DNA of 7,039 bases from a bacterium (GCA_022865845.1 JALHUC010000092.1:1-7039), one strand, 5' to 3'; positions 1 through 4,997 are shown, numbered from the stretch's first letter. Notes: generated by a model from the letters alone, not told the origin. Numbers and translations: made by a program.

Positions 1-356
1 CTTTTTCCTTCAGCCAGGGTCTGCCCGCGTTGGATCTCATCACCGACCTGTGTTGATAACATTTTTGTAGGAACAGTGTAGTACTGTTCCTCATCGAGAA
101 AGTTGATAGCCACGATGAGAGTGTCGGCCCCCTCATTTTCCTCGGCGGTCACGGTAGCATCCTCTTCCACTATGACTTCGATTGTTTCCTTAAAAAGGAT
201 GTACCTGGGAATCTGTTCCCATCGCCAGATGTAGTCGACTTTGTTGGTGGTAATGACCGTTCCGGCGAGGAGGCTCGTTATGATCACAAAAAGAGCGATC
301 CAGGAGAGTGAGTGACGGAACCGCACGTTATGAAAAAGATCTTTTAGGGCATCCAA
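1..356 (-). CDS. Amino-acid ABC transporter permease, N-terminal part (runs off the window)
   Basis: Inner-membrane component of an amino-acid importer, inferred to partner the solute-binding protein encoded just upstream. The 118 visible residues contain a basic, amphipathic start, one membrane helix at about residues 17-36, and then the pattern Y42-x-W44-x-W46-x-x-IP-x-Y52, which is known to me from long HisM/GlnP-type permeases. Residues 56-118 form an extra acidic beta-rich segment ending in VGDEIQRGQ, which resembles a biotinyl/lipoyl-like hairpin. The BPD_transp_1 domain itself would lie beyond base 1, so the family call is inference. The TTG start at 356 is the only start codon between an in-frame upstream TAG and the membrane helix, and it is preceded by GGAGAG. 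It is the third gene of a leftward operon, separated from the binding-protein gene by 88 bases that hold a strong hairpin. Confidence 0.7.
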   Translation of the reverse strand, partial: MDALKDLFHNVRFRHSLSWIALFVIITSLLAGTVITTNKVDYIWRWEQIPRYILFKETIEVIVEEDATVTAEENEGADTLIVAINFLDEEQYYTVPTKMLSTQVGDEIQRGQTLAEGK

Positions 357-391
357 TAGCTCTCTCCGTAACTTTAGCTACTGTTTAACAA

Positions 392-424
392 GGTTCGGGG
401 GGCTATGTCAGCCCCCCGGGAACC
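392..424 (-). terminator. GC-rich intergenic hairpin between binding-protein and permease genes
   Basis: An inverted repeat pairs GGTTC (392-396) with GAACC (420-424) and GGGGGGCT (397-404) with AGCCCCCC (410-417), leaving a two-base GG bulge and a five-base loop. On the leftward transcript it falls after the binding-protein stop codon. It has no run of U residues behind it, so it is more likely a partial attenuator or 3'-end stabiliser than a full terminator. Such hairpins commonly let a periplasmic binding protein be made in excess of its permease. The pairing is seen; the role is inferred. Confidence 0.6.
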
Positions 425-444
425 CATGTCTTTATAATTGGTCT

Positions 445-1266
445 TTACTGAATATCCTTGATCCAGTCGGTGCCGGTGATCCACTGCTCGTAGATCTTGT
501 CATAGCGGCCGTCACCCCTGGCCTGGCCCAGGAAGTTGTTTAGCCAGTTCAGGAAATCGGGATCGCCTTGCTTGATGGCCCAGCCAAGGGGCTCGAAGGT
601 GAAGGGCTCATCCAGGAAAACCAGTTTGCCGGCGCCCTTCTGGGCGTAGAAGACGACACAGTAGGGAAGGTCGTAGACAAAGGCGTCTGCTTTCCCGTTG
701 ATCACCTCAAGGGCAGCTTCCGGCTCGGTCTCGAAGCTCTTGTAGTTGGCTCGGGGAATGTTCCTCTTCACAGCCTGCTCACCAGTCGTGCCGAGTTTGG
801 AGGTGACCGTATATTTTTTATCGTTGAGGTCCTTGTAGCTTTTAACCTTACCCTCCAGCTTTTTGCTGAGAAGGATCGTCTGCCCCACGATGATATAGGG
901 ATCGGCGAAGTTGACCTTCAGGTTTCGCTGCTGGGTGACAGTCATACCGCTCATGATGATATCGAACTTGTCGGTGAGGAGGGATCCGATAATGGCGTCC
1001 CACCCTGTCGGAACCAGCTCCAGCTCAACACCCATCTCCTTGGCCATTAGCTTGGCCATGTCCACGTCAAACCCGACAACCTTGCTCTCCTTGTTCTGCA
1101 TTTCGAAGGGCATGTACCCGGGCTCCATGCCGACACGGAGTTTCCCGGATTTCAGGATGGAATGGAGGGTGGATTTTTCAGCGAGGCTGTTGTCGGCCGC
1201 AAAGACGGGAAGGGCCAGCAGACATACTGAAAGGACACATACAGTGACAATTGTAAAACGTCTCAT
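445..1266 (-). CDS. Amino-acid ABC transporter substrate-binding protein (SBP_bac_3 family)
   Basis: Periplasmic receptor that captures an amino acid and delivers it to the ABC permease. The 273 residues open with a Sec signal peptide (MRRFTIVTVC then a hydrophobic core, predicted cut after V-F-A at residue 23). The family 3 signature is present at residues 65-78 (GFDVDMAKLMAKEM). The SGMTVTQQRN segment (106-115) supplies Arg114, the residue expected to bind the ligand carboxylate; KLGTTGE (158-163) and Asp199 in YDLPY complete the usual amino-acid site. The protein ends with the typical YDKIYEQWI helix, and its length is normal for the family. The ATG at 1266 is preceded by AAGGAGG at good spacing. 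The ligand cannot be told from sequence: polar or acidic amino acids such as glutamine or glutamate are possible. It is the second gene of the leftward operon, 58 bases after the small cysteine protein. Confidence 0.93.
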   Translation of the reverse strand: MRRFTIVTVCVLSVCLLALPVFAADNSLAEKSTLHSILKSGKLRVGMEPGYMPFEMQNKESKVVGFDVDMAKLMAKEMGVELELVPTGWDAIIGSLLTDKFDIIMSGMTVTQQRNLKVNFADPYIIVGQTILLSKKLEGKVKSYKDLNDKKYTVTSKLGTTGEQAVKRNIPRANYKSFETEPEAALEVINGKADAFVYDLPYCVVFYAQKGAGKLVFLDEPFTFEPLGWAIKQGDPDFLNWLNNFLGQARGDGRYDKIYEQWITGTDWIKDIQ

Positions 1267-1324
1267 GCTTCCTCCTTTTTTATCGTCCAGAATAAAGTGC
1301 CGGCATCACGGATGGGACCCGGCC

Positions 1325-1477
1325 TTAATAGGATTTCCCTTCACCGAGAAGCTCGCAGATAACCATCTGGACATCATCAACAGGACATCGGGGAATTTCT
1401 TCCTGTGGGATGTAAACTATCTCGGTGTGATCGCAGATGGGACATTTGACCTGTATTGCTTCGGTTTTGTCTCGCAC
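1325..1477 (-). CDS. Small four-cysteine zinc-ribbon-like protein (50 aa)
   Basis: A short gene that standard ORF calling misses. It encodes 50 residues with cysteines at 12, 15, 31 and 41, arranged as CPIC, CP and a final lone Cys, the spacing expected of a compact zinc ribbon. The C-terminus is ELLGEGKSY. No signal peptide or membrane helix is seen, so it is probably cytoplasmic. The GTG at 1477 is chosen because GGAGG lies five bases upstream and because the only other in-frame start, a TTG, overlaps the promoter -10 element. The TAA stop leaves 58 bases before the binding-protein gene, so it is the first gene of that operon. I do not recognise a named family; a metal-binding or redox role, or regulation of the transporter, is speculation. 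The gene looks real because of its ribosome site, promoter and ordered cysteines. Confidence 0.72.
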   Translation of the reverse strand: MRDKTEAIQVKCPICDHTEIVYIPQEEIPRCPVDDVQMVICELLGEGKSY

Positions 1478-1499
1478 ACGCCCCTCCGGATAAGCATGC

Positions 1500-1529
1500 A
1501 ATATACCATCTGTTATTTTTCAGTGTCAA
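1500..1529 (-). promoter_or_regulatory. Sigma70-type promoter for the leftward transporter operon
   Basis: On the minus strand a perfect -35 box TTGACA (1524-1529) is followed after 18 bases by the -10 box TATATT (1500-1505). Transcription would start near 1493, giving a leader of about 16 bases that contains just the GGAGG ribosome site and the GTG start at 1477. The tight fit supports both the promoter and the small gene's start. Confidence 0.75.
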
Positions 1530-1547
1530 TGAATCTAAAGGACAGGG

Positions 1548-1568
1548 CCCAGTATCCAGTACCGGGTA
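1548..1568 (-). repeat. Three TACTGGG-type heptamers upstream of the leftward promoter
   Basis: Read on the minus strand, this segment is three 7-base units: TACCCGG, TACTGGA and TACTGGG. Sixteen bases (1548-1563) match 1756-1771 in inverted orientation with one mismatch. The array ends 18 bases before the -35 box of the leftward promoter. Confidence 0.75.
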
Positions 1569-1673
1569 TACAATAGGAAAAACATGGCCGGAACGATTTT
1601 CAGAAAGACTAAACCATATCCAAAATTCCAAAGAAATTAATGTGATTCGTTATTCGCAACACAAAGTACAGGA

Positions 1674-1778
1674 TTTTACCGATCACCGATCACCGATCAC
1701 CGATCACCGATCACCGATTACGGTTCTTCTACTGGCTCCCGGCTACTAGGTGCCTGGTACTGGGTACTGGGTACTGCT
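1674..1778 (+). repeat. 105-base heptamer array: GATCACC units running into TACTGGG units
   Basis: Fifteen consecutive 7-base units keep a single register. There is a degenerate TTTTACC, five perfect GATCACC copies (1681-1715), GATTACG, GTTCTTC, and then seven units of a TACTGGG type (1730-1778), of which the fifth and sixth are perfect. The array ends one base before the -35 box at 1780. The perfect GATCACC copies suggest recent slippage or expansion; the other units have drifted. Confidence 0.85.
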
Positions 1779-1779
1779 C

Positions 1780-1808
1780 TTGACACCCACACCAGTATTC
1801 CCTATATT
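1780..1808 (+). promoter_or_regulatory. Sigma70-type promoter for the 130-aa membrane protein gene
   Basis: A perfect -35 box TTGACA (1780-1785) is followed, after the ideal 17 bases, by TATATT (1803-1808). A start point near 1815 would leave only about 14 leader bases, beginning directly at the AAAGGAG ribosome site of the gene at 1829. Confidence 0.78.
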
Positions 1809-1828
1809 TCTGCCCAAAGGAGAGGCCG

Positions 1829-2221
1829 ATGGATTTTCTGTCCCCCATCGTGGGTACTGTCACAGGCATTGAGATGGCCCAGTGGAAAGATATTATTATC
1901 TTCACCTTGAAGGTTTTCATCTTCTTGGTGCCTTTCGTTGCCTTTGGGCTGCTGGTTGAAAAGGATATAATTCGGGTACCGATGTTGAACAGGGTTGTGA
2001 AAACCCTTGTCGTCTTTCTGTTTTTCCTTCCGGTGTTCCTTTTTGGAATTCTTAATTACATCGCCCCCGGTATGCCCGATGCCTTCTGGGGAAATCATCT
2101 CATTCTCGAGGAGTTCTGGCTTATGGAAGGGACATGGCCTCCTGTTATTCTGTCCGGGCTGGTTTTCCTCTATCTTGTGCTGTACCTGATGGAAACGCTG
2201 CGGGGGGATTTGAGTAGCTGA
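1829..2221 (+). CDS. Three-helix inner-membrane protein of unknown function (130 aa)
   Basis: I do not recognise this family. The 130 residues contain three hydrophobic segments, at about 22-43, 57-78 and 104-121. Short charged loops separate them (EKDIIRVPMLNR between the first two, and an aromatic and acidic loop around residues 83-101 with FWGNH and EEFW). The N-terminus is short and carries no cleavable signal, so the protein is most likely an integral inner-membrane protein. The ATG is well supported: AGGAG lies six bases upstream, and a strong promoter sits directly before it. It stands alone, divergent from the amino-acid transporter operon and upstream of rplM. A role in transport or envelope function would be guesswork. 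The hydrophobicity pattern and translation signals make it a convincing real gene. Confidence 0.82.
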   Translation: MDFLSPIVGTVTGIEMAQWKDIIIFTLKVFIFLVPFVAFGLLVEKDIIRVPMLNRVVKTLVVFLFFLPVFLFGILNYIAPGMPDAFWGNHLILEEFWLMEGTWPPVILSGLVFLYLVLYLMETLRGDLSS

Positions 2222-2233
2222 ATTTCGGGCAAC

Positions 2234-2275
2234 TGTGAAAAGTGAAGTGTGAAAAGTGAACTGTGAACAGTGAAC
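2234..2275 (+). repeat. Six GTGAA-core heptamers (forward arm)
   Basis: Forty-two bases divide exactly into six 7-base units that alternate TGTGAAx and AGTGAAx, so a 14-base higher-order period is also visible. They lie 13 bases after the stop codon of the membrane-protein gene. The last unit, AGTGAAC, is the exact reverse complement of the GTTCACT that opens the array at 2332. Confidence 0.85.
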
Positions 2276-2331
2276 CGGATCAAAAAATCCCTACAGCTCC
2301 TTCTCTAATGTGTGATAACGCTTACCTGCCT

Positions 2332-2359
2332 GTTCACTATTCACTATTCACCTTTCACT
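2332..2359 (+). repeat. Four TTCAC-core heptamers (reverse arm)
   Basis: Four 7-base units: GTTCACT, ATTCACT, ATTCACC and TTTCACT. They are the complementary form of the array at 2234-2275, and 56 bases of unrelated sequence lie between the two. The pair could fold into a long imperfect hairpin in RNA or a cruciform in DNA, and may serve as the 3' boundary of the membrane-protein transcript. The array ends 16 bases before the rplM -35 box. Confidence 0.82.
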
Positions 2360-2375
2360 TTAACCAGTTCTCCTG

Positions 2376-2404
2376 TTGACATACGTCTATATATGTACTA
2401 AATA
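2376..2404 (+). promoter_or_regulatory. Probable rplM-rpsI promoter
   Basis: A perfect TTGACA (2376-2381) is followed after 17 bases by TAAATA (2399-2404), a weak match to the -10 consensus; alternative -10 registers one base either side are no better. A short inverted repeat, ACATA (2379-2383) with TATGT (2392-2396), overlaps the spacer. The position, 43 bases before the rplM start, fits well. Confidence 0.5.
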
Positions 2405-2446
2405 TTCCTGTTCGCCGTGAACGACTCCAGAACAGAGGTAAATATT

Positions 2447-2875
2447 ATGAAGACTTATTCAGCAAAGAAAGAGGACATCGAGCGGCAGTGGGTAGTCATC
2501 GATGCCCAGGATCAGGTCCTGGGTCGTCTCGCTACCAGGGTTGCTACTATCCTCAGGGGAAAGAACAAGCCAATATTCACCAATCACGTGGATACGGGCG
2601 ATTTCGTAATTATTGTTAATGCCGAGAAGGTGCGCCTGACCGGCAATAAACTGGATGCAAAAGTGTATTACAGGCATTCGGGTTATCCGGGCGGGATCAA
2701 GGGCATGACTGCAAGAGAGATGCTCGTCCGCAAACCGGAGCAGGTCATCAAGATCGCGGTCAAAGGGATGCTTCCCAAGAACCGGCTCGCATCCCAGGTG
2801 ATAACCAAGCTCAAGGTGTATGCCGGACCCGATCATCCGCACAAGGCACAACAACCTGAAAAGATCGTAATTTAA
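2447..2875 (+). CDS. rplM: Large-subunit ribosomal protein L13 (uL13)
   Basis: Structural protein of the 50S subunit that binds 23S rRNA early in assembly. The 142 residues match the usual bacterial length and show the family's landmarks: LGRLAT (25-30), [22 protein letters not shown] (47-68, spelled here as the landmark span), [12 protein letters not shown] (74-85), AVKGMLPKN (104-112) and [17 protein letters not shown] (121-137). The ATG at 2447 is preferred to an in-frame GTG 30 bases upstream, because GAGGT sits seven bases before it and the protein then begins MKTYSAK, as in E. coli MKTFTAK. One detail is unusual: the LGR normally found after MLPKN is LAS here (114-116). rpsI follows after 15 bases, the near-universal bacterial pairing, and both end at the terminator at 3304. 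Confidence 0.98.
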   Translation: MKTYSAKKEDIERQWVVIDAQDQVLGRLATRVATILRGKNKPIFTNHVDTGDFVIIVNAEKVRLTGNKLDAKVYYRHSGYPGGIKGMTAREMLVRKPEQVIKIAVKGMLPKNRLASQVITKLKVYAGPDHPHKAQQPEKIVI

Positions 2876-2890
2876 CCGGGGATAATTGAT

Positions 2891-3283
2891 ATGACTGAAA
2901 ATAAGTTCTACAGCACAGGTCGGCGGAAGACTTCCGTTGCCAGAGTTTACCTCAAGCCCGGTGATGGCAAAATAATCATCAACAAAAAGGATGCGGACGC
3001 CTATTTGATGAGGGAAACCCTGAAGATGATCATCATGCAGCCCTTTGAACTCACTGGGACCACTGGCCAATATGATGTCAGCATCAATGTGAACGGGGGC
3101 GGCATCAGTGGCCAGGCCGGCGCTATTAAGCACGGTATCAGCAGAGCGTTGCTTAAAGTCTCCGACGATTACAGGAAACCGCTGAAAAAGGCCGGTTACC
3201 TGACTCGCGATGCACGTGAGGTCGAGCGGAAGAAGTATGGGCAGCGCGGTGCACGGGCTCGCTTCCAGTTCAGCAAGCGTTGA
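2891..3283 (+). CDS. rpsI: Small-subunit ribosomal protein S9 (uS9)
   Basis: Protein of the 30S head whose C-terminal tail reaches into the P site and contacts tRNA. The 130 residues are full length. They show the N-terminal [13 protein letters not shown] (7-19), the S9 signature [19 protein letters not shown] (69-87), the basic [19 protein letters not shown] tail (112-130), and the invariant terminal Lys-Arg. A GGGGA ribosome site lies eight bases before the ATG. It is co-transcribed with rplM, which ends 15 bases earlier, and is followed by an intrinsic terminator 20 bases after its stop. Confidence 0.98.
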   Translation: MTENKFYSTGRRKTSVARVYLKPGDGKIIINKKDADAYLMRETLKMIIMQPFELTGTTGQYDVSINVNGGGISGQAGAIKHGISRALLKVSDDYRKPLKKAGYLTRDAREVERKKYGQRGARARFQFSKR

Positions 3284-3303
3284 TCAGAGCAGTATACGAG
3301 ATC

Positions 3304-3337
3304 AAAAGGGAAGGGCGACAGCTCTTCCCTTTTTTTT
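3304..3337 (+). terminator. Intrinsic terminator of the rplM-rpsI operon
   Basis: A 13-base-pair stem (AAAAGGGAAGGGC at 3304-3316 with its partner at 3321-3333, one G-U pair) closes a GACA loop and is followed by eight T residues in total (3330-3337). This is a textbook rho-independent terminator, and it separates the ribosomal genes from argC. Confidence 0.92.
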
Positions 3338-3383
3338 GTGTGAATGGATGGTTGTGAAAAATTAAAGTTGGTTGTGTCGTACG

Positions 3384-3425
3384 GTTGACTATTCACCGTT
3401 CACTGTTCACTATTCACCGTATCAC
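3384..3425 (+). repeat. Six TTCAC-type heptamers upstream of argC
   Basis: Forty-two bases form six 7-base units: the four central ones are ATTCACC, GTTCACT, GTTCACT and ATTCACC, flanked by the degenerate GTTGACT and GTATCAC. They belong to the same repeat family as the arrays at 2234 and 2332. Confidence 0.83.
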
Positions 3426-3427
3426 TC

Positions 3428-3456
3428 TTTTCATAGAGAGTACGAAATGATAAATT
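3428..3456 (+). promoter_or_regulatory. Candidate weak argC promoter
   Basis: TTTTCA (3428-3433) and TAAATT (3451-3456) are 17 bases apart, each matching four of six consensus positions, with a TG dinucleotide just before the -10. Because a strong terminator lies upstream, argC needs its own promoter, and this is the best candidate I see. ArgR-like operators were not recognised. Confidence 0.35.
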
Positions 3457-3501
3457 TGTCACGCGGGATTTGAGAATTCAAACAGAGAGGGGAGTTAGAT
3501 C

Positions 3502-4545
3502 ATGTTAAATGTAGGTATCGTTGGGGTTTCCGGATATACGGGCATGGAACTTGTCCGGATCCTTCATGGACATCCGGGAGTCCAGCTTACTTATGCGACC
3601 TCAAGATCCTGGGCTGGAAAAAAAATAGGCAATGCCATCCCCCATCTTGCTAAATCCCTGGAGCTTGTTCTTTCAAAGTTTGATGCTGCCGATGCCGCTG
3701 ATAAGGCTGAATTTTTCTTTGTGTGCCTGCCTCACGGTGAGTCGATGGAAACTGTCGGGATATTAAGGGAAGCCGGTTCAAAGGTTGTGGACCTATCTGC
3801 TGATTTCCGTTTTAACGATTCCTCAGGATACGAAAAATGGTACGGAACGCACACACGCATTGATCTGCTTTCTGAAGCGGTATACGGAATGCCGGAGCTT
3901 AACAGGGAGAAGATCCTTGCAGCAGATCTGGTGGCAAATCCGGGGTGTTACCCCACCAGTGTCATCCTCGGATTGGCCCCTCTTCTTGCGCAGGGAATGG
4001 TGGATCCAGGGAGCATAGTGGTGGACAGTAAATCAGGTGTCAGCGGCGCCGGGCGTTTACCCGGGCCCGGCTTTCATTTCCCGGAAATTTTTGGCAACTT
4101 TTCTGCCTACAACATTGCCGGTCAGCACAGGCACATAGGCGAGATGGAACAGGAATTGAGCAGCCTGGCTGGAGTTGATGTCAGAATTACATTTTCACCT
4201 CATCTGCTCCCTGTGAGCAGAGGAATCCTGTCCACCATATATGTAAGACCTTCAGCAGGCTTTAATGAGAGTAAACTGTTTTCGGCCTTCCTGGAATATT
4301 ACAGAGAGGAACCGTTCGTTCGGGTCAGCGGTCCCGATGATATCCTTCCCTCATTAAAGGACGTCAGAGGAACTAATTTTTGCTGGATCGGACCCAGGCT
4401 GGATACCCGAACAGGTACGGTCGTTATTGTGTCGTGTATTGACAATTTGGTAAAAGGGGCGTCAGGACAGGCTGTACAGAACATGAACCTCATGATGGGG
4501 TTCCCTGAAACAACTGGTATCCAGCAAACGGCTCTGCATCCTTGA
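3502..4545 (+). CDS. argC: N-acetyl-gamma-glutamyl-phosphate reductase
   Basis: Cytoplasmic enzyme of arginine biosynthesis that reduces N-acetylglutamyl-5-phosphate to N-acetylglutamate semialdehyde with NADPH. The 347 residues are full length for the long (type 1) form. An N-terminal nucleotide-binding fold carries GVSGYTGMEL (8-17). The catalytic Cys149 lies in NPGCYPT (147-152), the DSKSGVSGAGR loop is at 175-185, and His211 in QHRHIGE (208-214) is the expected catalytic base. The C-terminal DNLVKGASGQAVQNMNLM (314-331) is the family's conserved end motif. GGGGAG lies seven bases before the ATG. The order rplM-rpsI-argC is, to my knowledge, found in Geobacter-type genomes. Here a terminator splits argC off as its own unit, and a hairpin follows it 16 bases after the stop. 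Confidence 0.97.
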   Translation: MLNVGIVGVSGYTGMELVRILHGHPGVQLTYATSRSWAGKKIGNAIPHLAKSLELVLSKFDAADAADKAEFFFVCLPHGESMETVGILREAGSKVVDLSADFRFNDSSGYEKWYGTHTRIDLLSEAVYGMPELNREKILAADLVANPGCYPTSVILGLAPLLAQGMVDPGSIVVDSKSGVSGAGRLPGPGFHFPEIFGNFSAYNIAGQHRHIGEMEQELSSLAGVDVRITFSPHLLPVSRGILSTIYVRPSAGFNESKLFSAFLEYYREEPFVRVSGPDDILPSLKDVRGTNFCWIGPRLDTRTGTVVIVSCIDNLVKGASGQAVQNMNLMMGFPETTGIQQTALHP

Positions 4546-4561
4546 GCGGCTATATTAATAA

Positions 4562-4596
4562 CCTCGTAATGAATCTAGAAGAGATTTATTACGAGG
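4562..4596 (+). terminator. Long hairpin after argC
   Basis: A 15-base-pair stem with one G-U pair closes an AGAAG loop: CCTCGTAAT (4562-4570) pairs with ATTACGAGG (4588-4596), and AATCT (4572-4576) with AGATT (4582-4586). There is no T-run behind it, so it is a likely transcript end or 3' stabiliser rather than a proven terminator. It also opens the palindrome cluster. Confidence 0.6.
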
Positions 4597-4625
4597 CGGT
4601 CACGCCATCGGCGTGATCCCCCGCC
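4595..4625. repeat. Palindrome with CACGCC/GGCGTG core (copy 1)
   Basis: TCACGCC (4600-4606) and GGCGTGA (4610-4616) are a perfect dyad around ATC. GGCGG (4595-4599) and CCGCC (4621-4625) extend the stem across a TCCC bulge. The core recurs at 4682-4698 with a three-base ATT loop. Confidence 0.75.
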
Positions 4626-4630
4626 AGTGG

Positions 4631-4662
4631 TTCGACAGGCTCACCATCCCGAGCTTGTCGAG
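4631..4662. repeat. TTCGACAGGCTC-type palindromic element
   Basis: CGACAGGCTC (4633-4642) faces GAGCTTGTCG (4651-4660) across eight bases, with one position that would pair as G-U. The TTCGACA(A/G)GCTC motif is one that I know as a dispersed intergenic repeat in many bacterial genomes, so this is probably a copy of a genome-wide element. Confidence 0.7.
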
Positions 4663-4681
4663 GGAGCGAAATTAATCCGCC

Positions 4682-4698
4682 CCACGCCATTGGCGTGG
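4682..4698. repeat. Palindrome with CACGCC/GGCGTG core (copy 2)
   Basis: CCACGCC and GGCGTGG form a perfect 7-base dyad around ATT. It is a near copy of the element at 4600-4616; both share CACGCCAT(C/T)GGCGTG and are followed by a short run of C residues. Confidence 0.72.
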
Positions 4699-4707
4699 CC
4701 CCCACCC

Positions 4708-4734
4708 CAGGATGCACGCTAAGCGTACATCCTG
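4708..4734. repeat. Palindrome CAGGATG/CATCCTG
   Basis: CAGGATG (4708-4714) pairs with CATCCTG (4728-4734), and ACGC (4716-4719) with GCGT (4723-4726), leaving one C-A mismatch and a TAA loop. It closes the palindrome cluster. Confidence 0.72.
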
Positions 4735-4997
4735 ATTGATGGATATTTTGCGATCTCATCATCCATAAAACCTAAATATTTTGAAGGTTTACAGCGATTT
4801 AGCCAGGTGATAAACCTTGACAGGGTCAAGGGCAACATGTTAGTTATGTAGGAATTTACATAGCTTGTTGAAATCAGGAATCGGGGTGGGTGATTCGTGG
4901 CTGAGCGGCGATGGATTTGCCGCACTCGGGGGAGCTTGTTTTCGCAAAGCATTTTACCGGGAAGACCCCGCAAGTGATGAGAAAAGGAGAGTGCTGG

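Larger units (their letters stand above)
1478..1828. other. Divergent intergenic region (351 bases): two promoters and heptamer repeats
   Basis: This gap separates the leftward transporter operon from the rightward membrane-protein gene. It holds one promoter facing each way and two repeat arrays with a 7-base unit, all listed separately. The stretch 1569-1673 between the arrays is AT-rich and shows nothing I can identify. Open frames crossing the gap on both strands include the repeat tracts, have no family resemblance and lack ribosome sites, so no further gene is called here. Confidence 0.8.
4546..4997. other. Intergenic region (452 bases) rich in palindromes, no gene
   Basis: The first part (4562-4734) is a cluster of five inverted repeats, listed separately. 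The rest (4735-4997) is unique-looking sequence with shorter dyads: CCTTGAC/GTCAAGG around a three-base loop (4815-4831), and TATGTA/TACATA (4845-4862). TTTACA at 4788 with TAAACC at 4811 (17 bases apart, TG upstream) and TTGACA at 4817 are possible promoter parts for the downstream gene, but no pair is convincing. Near the 3' end, CGGGGT at about 4883 could pair with ACCCCG at about 4967 to close a leader fold around a GCGGC/GCCGC stem; this is only suggestive. Open frames crossing the region on both strands do not resemble proteins. Confidence 0.7.

Noticed and set aside
1681..1715. GATCACC repeats considered as a CRISPR array
   Set aside because: The units are 7 bases, directly adjacent, with no spacers; this is a simple tandem repeat.
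1377..1749. Open frames in the divergent intergenic region on both strands
   Set aside because: They translate through heptamer repeats and promoters and lack ribosome sites. The real small gene here is in a different minus-strand frame (1325-1477).
2417..2446. Upstream GTG start for rplM
   Set aside because: The extra ten residues are absent from L13 in other bacteria, and the ATG at 2447 has a properly spaced GAGGT.
2459..3133. 224-codon minus-strand open frame over rplM-rpsI
   Set aside because: Antisense to two unmistakable ribosomal protein genes; no independent coding evidence.
4817..4850. TTGACA at 4817 as a promoter for the exported protein
   Set aside because: No acceptable -10 box occurs 16-18 bases downstream; TATGTA is 22 bases away. 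TTGACA is also part of a local inverted repeat.
4883..4975. Possible cyclic-di-GMP (GEMM) riboswitch in the leader of the AMIN-domain gene
   Set aside because: CGCAAAGC occurs and an outer CGGGGT/ACCCCG pair can form, but the AGGGCAAACC segment, the GAAA tetraloop stem and the tetraloop receptor pattern are missing. A covariance-model search would settle it.
4911..4997. Upstream ATG starts for the Ig/AMIN protein at 4911 and 4977
   Set aside because: They would put 29 or 7 residues ahead of the signal peptide, and the best ribosome site serves the ATG at 4998.
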